Assembly (NCBI GenBank): GCA_023374025.1
Contig: SIJG01000078.1
Location: 187,575-251,574, forward strand
Direction of reading: 5' to 3'
DNA length: 64,000 bases
Source of the DNA: Heterodera schachtii
Taxonomy: Eukaryota; Nematoda; Chromadorea; Rhabditida; Heteroderidae
A program made the translations under genes and the position numbers. Under the pieces are notes generated by a model that did not search any database, was not told the origin of the DNA, and saw only the letters and a list, made by a program, of their open reading frames with translations. This document shows, piece by piece, positions 47,131-56,236 of the stretch (its first letter is position 1; each line of letters begins with the position of its first letter).

Positions 47131-47449
47131 TTATTTTGTCTTACACCTAAAGATAAACCTATTACGACGTAAGCCCATAAAATTATGGAAAAGAAATTTT
47201 AGGCCCAAAATGGTAATTGATTTTTTTGCCAATTTGTAAAATGAATGGCATTATTTTCCATTTATTGCGTCAATGTCTTTCCTTGTTAATAAGCATAGAA
47301 AAAGCATAATACCTATGAATTGATTAACCAGTGAGAATGTAGTAAAAGTGAGTATGAAAAATCAAAATAATATAATAATATTTTAATAAAAAAATGAAAA
47401 AATTTATAAATGTACAGTTTAGAGAACGGTTCTAAGTAATGACTAGAGC

Positions 47450-47580
47450 CCGGAATTTGGAAATTGCCGTGACAGGGGCCGGGACATGAGAAATGGACCA
47501 GGGCTGGATCCCGGTCCGGGACTCCCGGTGCCGGTCCCAATTTTGTGTCAGGGCCCAGCCGGGACCGGGACTTTTTCGAA
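47450..47580. repeat. GC-rich repeat remnant (TAGAGCCCGG)
   Basis: It starts TAGAGCCCGGAATTTGG and has GGGACCGGGA / TCCCGGTCCGG motifs in both orientations. It is similar to 9.77-10.10 and 23.93-24.06 kb. No second end was identified. Confidence 0.4.
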
Positions 47581-47889
47581 ATTTTAAAAATTAATGTATA
47601 AATTGAAAATACATATTGCCATCTTCTGCAATTCTTTTTAATGCAAAACATTTGTGCCATATGCAAAGCGCTATTCCATCTCACCGAAACTTACTTAACT
47701 TTGAAAAAGAGATGATTACAAAACATTGTCTAATTTGTCGAATTTTTCGTTGTTTCTGTTGTAAGGGAAAAATTGCAGAAACCAAAAATGTTGTTTTTAG
47801 TAATTTGCTGAGTTGAAACTCAAAAATTTTTATTGGGACCCCGGGCCCAAATTCGAATAAAAACCGGAAAATTCACTTTTCATTATAGT

Positions 47890-48021
47890 TCAGCAGCAAG
47901 GACTGGTGAATTCGATTTTAGCCATTTGGGGGATGATTGTATAGATGTCATTATAACGGTGGATGAGACGACGAATCCGCGCATCGCAATACTCAGCGAA
48001 GGCGGGTAATTCTAACCTCTC
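47890..48021 (-). CDS. 44-codon terminal exon, possibly of E2
   Basis: The acceptor CTTTTGACAAG is followed in phase 0 by ERLELPAFAEYCDARIRR, LIHRYNDIYTIIPQ and FTSPCC with a TGA stop. It is GC-richer than its surroundings. E2 could reach it if its GTGTTA is used as donor (...PPISFGW, phase 0). That would place the hAT element at 48606-48976 inside the intron. No domain was recognised, and an independent gene is equally possible. Confidence 0.35.
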   Translation of the reverse strand, partial: ERLELPAFAEYCDARIRRLIHRYNDIYTIIPQMAKIEFTSPCC

Positions 48022-48605
48022 CTTGTCAAAAGAATGAAAAAACAATTGGGAAATATGCTTTTTTAAATTTGGAAAACCCAAGGGAGATTTAAAGGGGGCA
48101 CATAAATCAGATTTTTAGGGCGGTAGATAAAAAATAGGCCCAGGTTTTTTAGGGACGGGTTCGAAAAAATTTGCGTTTTAGGAAGTCACGGAACTCAAGA
48201 AAAAAAGAAGAGTTGCTCGCATTGTTTGTGCTTCAAAAGGGAAAATAAACATTAAACAATACTCTAAGATTTAGGTTGAGCGGGTGAGTTAGCGGTTGTC
48301 CAACTAAATCAAAAATGATTTGTCCTAATTAGGGATACATTTATTGTTGCTAAAAACTGCCAAAATAATTAGTTTTTAGGTTCTAGATTTTTTTTAGAGA
48401 AGAATCTTTTAGAAAATTTTTCATTTATTAGGGGGTGTATTTTCAGAATTTTTGGGTCGATTCTTAGGGGGTGTATTTTTCGTTTTATTGCATTTTTATT
48501 ATTGAAAATCGTTTTTTCAAAACTTTTTTAGGTGCTAAAAATAAAAAACTAGTAAATAGTTGCTAATAACTCGAAAACTAAGCTTTCTCTGTCATATTTT
48601 ATCAA

Positions 48606-48976
48606 TAGGGCTGGGAATTATATGGATATAAAATCGAAAAATATGGCCATAAAATAGGGACCAAAAGTCGCGAATTATGGACATAAATTTTTTCCAAATT
48701 GAGAATATAATTTCTCAAAATTTCTTCAAATTCGCTAAACATAAAGTAAAACTTTCAAAAAAGGCTAAATATTGTAATGATTTTAGAAGAAAAAAAAACA
48801 CGATACAGCTTAAAGTTTACTCATTTAAAATAGACATAAATCGCGAAATATGGAAAAATATGGATATAGAAATCCATCCTAGCAGCTTCAACCCAACTTA
48901 AAAACATGTTTTTCGTGCGTTTAAAGCCTCCCATAGTCCAGGAAAAAATACGGATTTCCATAAATTCTCAGCCCTA
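48606..48976. mobile_element. hAT-like MITE, 371 bp, next to the E2 frame
   Basis: The ends TAGGGCTGGGAATT and TAGGGCTGAGAATT (inverse) differ at one base. The flanks TTTATCAA and TTTATCAT agree at seven of eight. The interior has ATATGGACATAAA repeats like the 45484 element. The apparent E2 stop codon lies within the right target duplication. Confidence 0.8.
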
Positions 48977-48980
48977 TTTA

Positions 48981-49346
48981 TCATAACACCCACCCAAAAG
49001 AGATTGGTGGCAATGTTTGCGGCGTGTTCTTATGAATTGTGACTTTTGTATGAGGCACTGAATCCCAAGCATTTTTGTATTCTATACTGTCAATTCCAGG
49101 CATTTGATAGAAGCTGGTTTGGCCAGGATTTGGCAAATTAGCATTGCCAACACTTTGAAATGCGTTGGATGAAGAGCCTTGTTCATTCTTTACGACTGAT
49201 CCGAGGAATGCTCCTCCCAATGATGATTTGCTGCTTTTACCTTTATTTCCGCCATAGCAGAAATTTGCACACAATGCCAAAGAAAGGAAAGCCACAAACA
49301 GCCCAATGGTCGAAAATTGTTTCATAAAATGGATGAATTTGTTCAT
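48981..49346 (-). CDS. secreted protein E2 (effector candidate)
   Basis: The frame opens at ATG 49346 (MNKFIHF) or, better by comparison with its paralogues, at ATG 49325 (MKQFSTIGLFVAFLSLALCA), a signal peptide with the same LALCAN cleavage context as E1 and E3. The mature part begins NFCYGGNKGKSSKSSLG and is Ser/Asn/Gly-rich, ending TLPPISFGWVL. The last codons and the TGA lie in the target duplication of a neighbouring hAT insertion. The stop may therefore be intronic, with the real end at 47.9-48.0 kb. No cysteine-rich second exon of the E1 type was found for this copy. Confidence 0.6.
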   Translation of the reverse strand: MNKFIHFMKQFSTIGLFVAFLSLALCANFCYGGNKGKSSKSSLGGAFLGSVVKNEQGSSSNAFQSVGNANLPNPGQTSFYQMPGIDSIEYKNAWDSVPHTKVTIHKNTPQTLPPISFGWVL

Positions 49347-49390
49347 GATAAGTGAAATGGGTGGATTTTTTATGTAACAATGTGCTTTTT

Positions 49391-49440
49391 GGCAAAGTGT
49401 TTGCCCGTCGTTGAATGGCACTACTATTTATGGTGGCCAA
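49391..49440 (-). promoter_or_regulatory. conserved promoter block of E2
   Basis: On the minus strand it reads TTGGCCACCATAAATAGTAG, then TGCCATTCAACGACGGGC and AAACACTTTGCCAAAAAGC. It corresponds base for base in order to the E1, E3 and E4 blocks. Confidence 0.55.
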
Positions 49441-50069
49441 ATCTTTCTTTCTCACTGACGTAAGACTTCAAAATTTAATGCGAGCATATGCTGGGACTTG
49501 ATTTTTATTAATTGAAAAATAAGGAAAAGTGAAATTTTTCTTGTAACTAAATTTAGCTATTGATTGCTCAATGAGAAATTAGTTAAAAATTGGAGCTTTA
49601 AACATTAAATAATGTAGAAGATTTCAATAAGAATATAAAAAATTGGGAAAGTTAAGTATTCATATCGAATTAAGCTATTGATTGCTAATTAGAATTTAGT
49701 TAAAAAATTGGAGCTTTAAAAGTTAGCTTTTAATGAGAATATAAAAATAGGGAAAAGTGAAATTTCAATCGAATTTAACTTTGATTAATCATTGAGACTT
49801 TAGTTACAAATTAAAGAATTAAAATTTGAATTAAATTTTGAACAAAGGAATATATTTCCATTTTTATTAATAAGGTTAGCATATGGCCAGGGAGCTTTTT
49901 TAAAGAAAAATATCAAAGTGACAAATAATAATTTTTGCCATATTTTTTAAATTTTAATACCAGAAGAATCTTCATCTCGTGCTTAGATTTTTTAAAAATC
50001 GCTTTTCTAATTCAAGAACGGTGTTTGTGCAACTGATTCAATACGTTCCTTTCAATTTCGAAGACTAAT

Positions 50070-50135
50070 TATAAAGAAAACCACAAACAGCCCAATGGTC
50101 GGAAACTGTTTCATAAAGTGGATGAATTTGTTCAT
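50070..50135 (-). pseudogene. E2 paralogue fragment E4, cut after the signal peptide
   Basis: It begins MNKFIHFMKQFPTIGLFVVF, nearly identical to the start of E2, and keeps the promoter block at about 50197-50250. The sequence leaves the family within the signal peptide and stops soon after. It is a truncated tandem copy. Confidence 0.65.
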
Positions 50136-50669
50136 GGTAAAGAGTCTAAATAAAGTAAAATGATTAGATTTTTTGCGTTGACAAGTGAATTATCGGTTTT
50201 GGCGAAATGTTTGCCCGTCGTTGAGAGTGACACGACTTTATATGTTAGCTAAGCCTTTCTTTCTCATCACTGATGTAAACCTACTCAAATAAGCGAGAAA
50301 CCCCTCATCATGGACTTGGGTTTTTATTAATTGAAATTAGATTAAAAAAATTTTCTTGTAATTTAATTTAATTATTGATTAATCAATGACACTATTTAAA
50401 AATTGAGCATTAAAAAATGAAATAATAAAAATAGCAAAAGATTTCAAAGGGTAATCTTTATAAAGAAAAGTTAATATTTACAATGTTAGAAGAAACGGAA
50501 CCCCGACGTAACTTTTGCGGCCCCGACATTTGCGCCTAGGTCCAAAATCGGATTCAAATTTGATTTTTTTCAAGCCCTGATAGCATAAACATCATTAAAA
50601 TTAAAAAAACATAAGCACTTTTAAGAATGACATTGCAAAAAATAGTTCATATTACTCCACATTGTGCAT

Positions 50670-50758
50670 TCAGGTGCAACTTCGTTCAACATAATTCATA
50701 GCCTTATCATATGATTGCTTAAACTGCATGAACTTTTCAAAGTTTCTCCGTTGTGTCC
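50670..50758 (-). CDS. possible terminal exon, 28 codons
   Basis: After the acceptor TTTGCCCAG it reads TQRRNFEKFMQFKQSYDK, AMNYVERSCT and TGA. Just upstream, TAAAAGCAAA recalls the start of the E1/E3 second exons. It may be a diverged remnant of the cluster, and no upstream exon was identified. Confidence 0.3.
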
Positions 50759-51476
50759 CTGGGCAAACATTTATTTTTTGCTTTTAATCATGGAAAAACT
50801 TTTATGCTCCTCACTTTGGCATAATTGCCAAATTTTCCATGTCATACCAAAGGCTGCTCCAACTATAGAGTTTCTATAAACACCTTTTTTCATAATTAGA
50901 GCGTTGATTTCTAGGATGAAGATTATTTATTTGAATATTTTGCTTTTTTCTGCATTATGTTTTGGAACAGTTACAATTGCCCATAATTATGGCAAATATT
51001 CACCTGCGTAATTGTTATTCTCATTCTCTTTATAAAAAGGGCCTGAATTTTAAATAGGCACTTTTATAATTCATATGTTTGGAAATCAAAGAATTGTCAG
51101 CCATACAATTTATTTTGCATTTAAATAATTAGATGAAAATGCTGAACAAATGAACATATTTTACCAAGTTTTGTTCTTTCATGCTTTTTGCCACTTTATT
51201 TTAAAAATCTGAAGCATGTAATTTTGTATAAATCAGGAATTGTACATAATATTAATTAATTAATAATCTATAAATAAAATTTGATTTGTAATTTTTATGA
51301 ATTACTTATACATTTACTATCTCCGAAAAGAGGCTAGATTGACATGAAATTGAAAAGAATTTTATAAATGTAAAAATTTTAGTTAAAAATTTAAAAAAAA
51401 ATGAAAAAGAAAACAAAAAGATCAGTAAAGAAAATAAAAACATGAAAATGAAAAATCCGTGAAAATCATGCAACAG

Positions 51477-52780
51477 TTACGCTTTGTACTGATAACGATC
51501 ACATTTATTCGTGTTGGTCATCCAGTGGCAACTGTATGTACCTGCGTACTTTCCGTCTGGAATTGTTTTCTTCGCATTTTCACCTTCACATTCGTCTTGA
51601 GTTGTGAAACCCTTACAAAACTTCTGCCAATCTTTGCTTTTAACTAAATATTTCAAATTAAATTGAACAAAGGGAAAATATTTGAATTTAAAAATATTTA
51701 AAAAATGAAAAAAAATCGGGTAAATTGCGATGAAAATGCTTAAATAATTTTTGAGTTTAGTTTATATCCCATTTGTTTAGGTCGCTCAATGTTTTTCTGT
51801 CACATTGCTCCGTCCGTTATAGTTTAAAGAGTGATTAAAAAAATCTGGAAAACCAAAATACGCGTTTAAAATTCTTTTAGATGAAAAAATTCGTACACGA
51901 AAACCCTTTCCATTTTTGGAAAAATATTTGCTTTGCTATTAATTAGAATAGTTTATTTATTCCAATAGTTTATTTATTCCCTAATGACCTGCTGGAGTGT
52001 TAAATTATCAAAAATTCTATTAAAATTTACATTTGTTCGATTGAAATAAAGAAGTCATTCCTCGCAATGCTTGCGTCCCAAATTTGTTTGAGTTGGTCAC
52101 TGAATTTGGTTGATTGAATGGATGAGTTCCACCAGAAAAGTTGCTATTAAATGCCATTGACGACGAACTGCTTGCAATTGGATTGCTTAAACCCTGCAAA
52201 TTTTGAAAATTTGTCCAATTTTGTGTTCCGTTGCCAGTGAGTATTTCTCAAATTTTCTATTCTGTTGCCGCCTAAACTTAGGAATTCTGCGCCCAATTTC
52301 GATTTGTTGCCGAATCCTTTGCTTGCATTTTTCCCGCTCTTAAACGGGCTGGACGACGAACTGCTTGAATTTGTATTGTTCGAGCCATTAAATTGACTCC
52401 TAAAAGTAGGCCGAATTTGGTTGATTGAATGGTTGAGTTCTTCCAGAAAAATTGCTATTAAATGGGTTGAATGACGAACTGCTTGCATTGTTATTGTTCG
52501 AACTATGAAATTCAGTTTGAGAAATTGCCGAGTTTGGTTGATTGAATGGCTGACTCCCAAAATTGCCACTATTAAAAGGTCTCGACTGAGCACGCATCAG
52601 CTGTTCTAAGGAAATGTTGTGAAAATTTGACGAAATTGGTTGATTGAATGGTCTCGATTGAGAACGCATCAGCTCATCAAATGTTTTGCTGCTTTTGTCG
52701 CTCATTCCGTCACAGAAATTGGCACACAATGCCAAAGTATTCAATGCCAAGAGAAGCGCACTGGTGGAAATTGGTTTCAT
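51477..52780 (-). CDS. secreted repeat-rich protein E3 (effector candidate), frame broken twice
   Basis: It starts at ATG 52780 with signal peptide MKPISTSALLLALNTLALCA, followed by NFCDGMSDKSSKTFDEL. The long middle consists of repeats: QSRPFNQP, SQPFNQPNSA, TQPFNQPNSA and HPFNQPNSV, spaced by SNNNN/SSSS tracts. At about 52400 one extra base relative to the preceding repeat unit shifts the frame. A second shift at about 52240 moves it again, after which it runs in frame to QSNK and donor GTAAAT (exon end 52031). Exon 2, 51643-51477, is the four-cysteine domain shared with E1, with a longer end CDRYQYKA. It may be a decaying gene, a true allele with unseen introns, or hold two base-count errors. 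Confidence 0.6.
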
Positions 52781-52837
52781 AATCATAGAGCGGCAAAATT
52801 AAGTAAAATGGAAGGAACTTTTCTTTTTTTTGTGATG

Positions 52838-52900
52838 ATAATGCCCTTTTTTGGATAAATTTTATCCGTTGAGTGGCAAGACTATTTATGATGCCCAAAT
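52838..52900 (-). promoter_or_regulatory. conserved promoter block of E3
   Basis: On the minus strand it reads GGGCATCATAAATAGTCTTG, then CCACTCAACGG and ATCCAAAAAAGGGC. It matches the E1, E2 and E4 blocks around the CATAAATAG core. Confidence 0.5.
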
Positions 52901-53229
52901 CTACTTCTAATCTTACACGTAAAGCTAAAGCCATATGACTTTTGCCAATTAAAATAATGGAAAAGGAAATTTTAGGTTGGGTTGATTTTTGCCTGTTAGC
53001 AAAATGAAAGGCATTTTTCATTTACATATAGCGGCAATCTCATTCTTTTCTTTGATAATAAGTATAGAAAAAGCCTACTTTTGTTAAAAGCAAAAATAAT
53101 AATTGATTAAGGAATGACAATAGAATTAAAAACCAAAATTAAAAAAATAATAAAAATAGTAATAAAATATTCTAATAAAAATGCTAAATTTGCATGTTAA
53201 GGGTCGATTCTAGATTAGAGTAATACAGA

Positions 53230-53700
53230 ATTGTGCACAATTTTTGCCGTTCGCTCGGATTGATCTAATGTTTGCTGACCGGTCCAATTGGCGCCAAAGC
53301 ATGACGACAATGGGAAGGGAAATCAACAAAAATTTCCGACTTTTATCAAAAATTTCGGAACAGAAATTCCGACGTCCAAAATTTTTTCTGAAATCGGAAT
53401 TGCGACCCCAAAAGTACGGAAATCGGAAGTCGCAGTTCCGTGCCATCCCTGACCCACAAGATTTGGAAAGGGTTTACGGGGACCCTTTGAGCTGCGCCGG
53501 CTGGCGAGAGCTGCTTGCTTCGCTGCTCTCGATTCGTCGACACGAGACTGGCTCTCGTCTCCTCTATCGGATGCTCTTGCTGGCGGGGTGTGACTCCGGT
53601 GGTGCGCGTTTCTCCCGGGCGGTGGGACAAGCGGCGAATTTCGCCTCTATGGCCAAAACACATTCACCAATTTATACAAAACCGATTATATCAAGGGCAC
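53230..53700. repeat. transposon end plus GC-rich island
   Basis: A hAT-like end (inverse CAGGGATGGCACGGAAC) lies at 53451, with TCGGAATTCCGA-type motifs to its left. To its right, 53452-53650 is an unusually GC-rich patch. Overlapping ORFs run through it on both strands without splice context or a recognised domain. Confidence 0.4.
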
Positions 53701-53756
53701 AATAATTATGAGCTGACATTTTTATGTTTTTTCATGTTTTTTTTTTGCGAATATGT

Positions 53757-54226
53757 CAGGGTTCCCATTCGTCCTTGGATGCCAAAGATGTCCTTGGATT
53801 TGGGCTTAGGGTCTTGGAAAATTGAAAAAGTCCTTATTTTCCAAGAATGTCTTGAAAATCGGAATTAGAAAAAATATTCAAAATTTTCCAACAATTCATT
53901 GAAATAGCAAAAAATTTTCTCGGTGGCACCTACCGGCACCGCCGGACTACTCCCCCCCCCCCCCTTGATCCAAAAGGTTTTTTGGAAAAACTCGCCGAAA
54001 AAAAGTGTTGTAAAAAATGTAAAAAATTAGGAAAACGATCAGCGGAACATAAAAATATTGAAAAAATCAATGCCGTCGAAAATACAAACCATTGAATAAA
54101 GATTAATCATTTTTCCTTGCATATGATATTTTTATGCGTCCTTGGGTTTCATGAAATTTTCCCCTTATGTTCTTGGAAATCAGTATACCCGTCCTTGGGA
54201 AGCAAATTTTTCTAATGGGAACCCTG
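53757..54226. mobile_element. hAT-like MITE, 470 bp
   Basis: Inverted ends CAGGGTTCCCATT match for 13 bp. The flanks GAATATGT and GAATAAGA agree at six of eight bases. The interior repeats GTCCTTGGATG. A related fragment is at about 37.79 kb. Confidence 0.7.
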
Positions 54227-54409
54227 GAATAAGATATCGCATAAAAAGCCAAAAAATAGCATTTTTTACCTGTTTTCTTTTAAATCAATTTTTTCACATA
54301 AAAACACATTTTTTATGGTATTCTTAGTTTTAATTGGTGAAAAAATCTTTACAATCCAAAAAACCAAATAAAATTAGGGCGGGTCTTAATCCTAAGCATA
54401 TTTCAAAAC

Positions 54410-54803
54410 GTGCTGTGTCGTTTCGTAAAAACTGCCAACATGGGCGTTTCGTAAAACTGCAAAATTTACAGATTTTTTTTCGAGAAAAATCCGTCATAAC
54501 TTTTCTTAAATACACGCTAAAAAAATTCTTGGTATCATACGGTAGCTCTTAGATTGCTTTATTATCATGGAAAATTTCAGAATATTTCATTAAGTTTTCA
54601 GAAAGTTATGTCTATTTTTTTAACATTTTTGGTCAGAACTTTCGGAAAACAATGAAAATTTCTGAATTTTTAGGCTAATAGAGCAAGCCAAGAGCTATCG
54701 CATGATACCAAGACCGTTTAATTTGGTTATGTTTAAGAAAAGTTATGACGGGTTTTTCCCGAAAAATCTGTAAATTGGCAGTTTTACGAAACGACCTAGC
54801 ACC
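54410..54803. mobile_element. Mutator-like MITE with 10-bp target duplication
   Basis: The ends GTGCTGTGTCGTTTCGTAAA and the inverse GTGCTAGGTCGTTTCGTAAA are about 27 bp long. ATTTCAAAAC is repeated exactly at 54400-54409 and 54804-54813. Duplications of 9-10 bp are typical of Mutator-type elements. The interior is partly self-complementary. The BPNT1 intron holds a relative. Confidence 0.75.
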
Positions 54804-54919
54804 ATTTCAAAACTTTTCTCCATCTTAATCATATCGACTCACACACACGGCGCACTTTTGGCCAACACTGGCACTCATTTAGTCCAAATTGCCATCCTTT
54901 CGTCCGGCATATATGTACA

Positions 54920-55195
54920 ATGAGCAAGAAAATAAAGGTAAAACTTGGCAAAAATAAGACACAAGCAGATTATAAAGACCAGACGACAACCGTCATTTGG
55001 ACACCGTTTGGCCCTCCGACGCATATCAAACGAAAGATTAAAGTCCCGGGAATTAATAATTGTAAGAAAAAGAGCAATACTGACATTACGAAAAATTATA
55101 ACAAGAAATCACGAAACACAGCTTTTTCGAGTATATTCAAGAATAATTTTTTGTCTGTTGCTTTTAGTCGAGAAGTTGTCTACAAAAGCAAATGA
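54920..55195 (+). CDS. 91-aa lysine-rich ORF, doubtful
   Basis: The frame runs from ATG 54920 to TGA 55193-55195. It begins MSKKIKVKLGKNKTQADYK and continues TTTVIWTPFGPPTHIKRKIK. It is strongly basic throughout, with no signal peptide, membrane segment or known motif. The first part is more protein-like than the AT-rich second half, so an intron after the first coding part is possible. Confidence 0.3.
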   Translation: MSKKIKVKLGKNKTQADYKDQTTTVIWTPFGPPTHIKRKIKVPGINNCKKKSNTDITKNYNKKSRNTAFSSIFKNNFLSVAFSREVVYKSK

Positions 55196-56236
55196 GAGCT
55201 GATAAGCACAATCCTACCCGAAATGAATGAATGAAATCACATACAAAACATATGTAAAGCAAAGAAAAAGTGATCAGAGAATTTTATGAGAGCGGGGGGG
55301 GGGGAATAATAAATAGAGCCCAATTTGAGGTATACGCCTTTTTTTTTTTGCTAACTTGCTATGGCCTAATACGTACGAAAAAACGAGTTTTTTAACTTTG
55401 GTTTGAAGTTCTTGCTTTAACTTTCTGGTGAACTTTTTTTTTTGCATTTTTTGTGATTCCGATGCTTTTTTATGCAGTTTTATTCTTTGAAAATGTTAAT
55501 AATAAAAATGTTATAAAAATTAAAGAATCACAGAATATACATATTACTCAACCGGGCACCCTAATGAGCAGACTTAGCTTAAAATAGAAATTTTTTTTTC
55601 ATCTGCGTCAGTGACACAATATTTTTAAATTTCTGTAGCAGTAAACTTTGTATAAAAATAAAATTCTATAAGAATTTCGTTGTGAATTCTAAACCCCGGC
55701 CTGAATTCGAACAAAAAGTCGAAAGTCCAAATTTTTGAATTTAGCAATTTTGGTTAAACTCGATTTAAATACATGGAAACAAAATCAAAGCCCAATATGA
55801 GATCATTTACGCCGTTTTTGAACCCAAAATGCTAAATTCGAAAATTTGGACTCTCGATTTTTTGTTCGAGTTCGTGTCCGGGTTAAGAATTCGCCGAAAT
55901 GGATATCGTCAGTTAGGTCTCGGCAACAGGTTCTTCGCGACTGTCAATTTTCAGCTACTGTTTTTCTCGGTCATTGCCGTTTCAGTTGCTGTGTCTTAAT
56001 GTTCATTTTTTTCTTCTAAATTTAATGTTTTGAATTACGGATACAATTAAAACAAAACAACAACAAAAGAAAAATAAAATTGGCTCCCGAATAGAAATGA
56101 AAGCATCATCAGTCAGACAGAATTTAATGAGCAATTCGTAATGTTGGATCGAATGAATATAAATAGTACGATGACTTTTTTTTCATTTTTTTAAAAATTT
56201 TCCCATGGATTAATACCATTTTCTACTGGCATTTTT
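55196..56236. other. non-coding stretch with an inverted repeat
   Basis: An inverted pair at about 55695-55750 and 55827-55884 (GAACAAAAAGTCGAAAGTCC against GGACTCTCGATTTTTTGTTC) forms a foldback of a family also glimpsed at 39.8-40.05 kb. No gene was seen. Confidence 0.5.

Noticed and set aside
50917..51060. possible tiny secreted peptide on the plus strand
   Set aside because: Careful codon reading gives a frame without a convincing signal peptide; the first impression came from a miscounted base.
51459..51647. plus-strand ORF with hydrophobic start
   Set aside because: Antisense of the E3 cysteine-domain exon.
53244..53705. 153-aa plus and 105-aa minus ORFs in a GC-rich patch
   Set aside because: They begin in transposon sequence, overlap on both strands, and show no domain or splice context.
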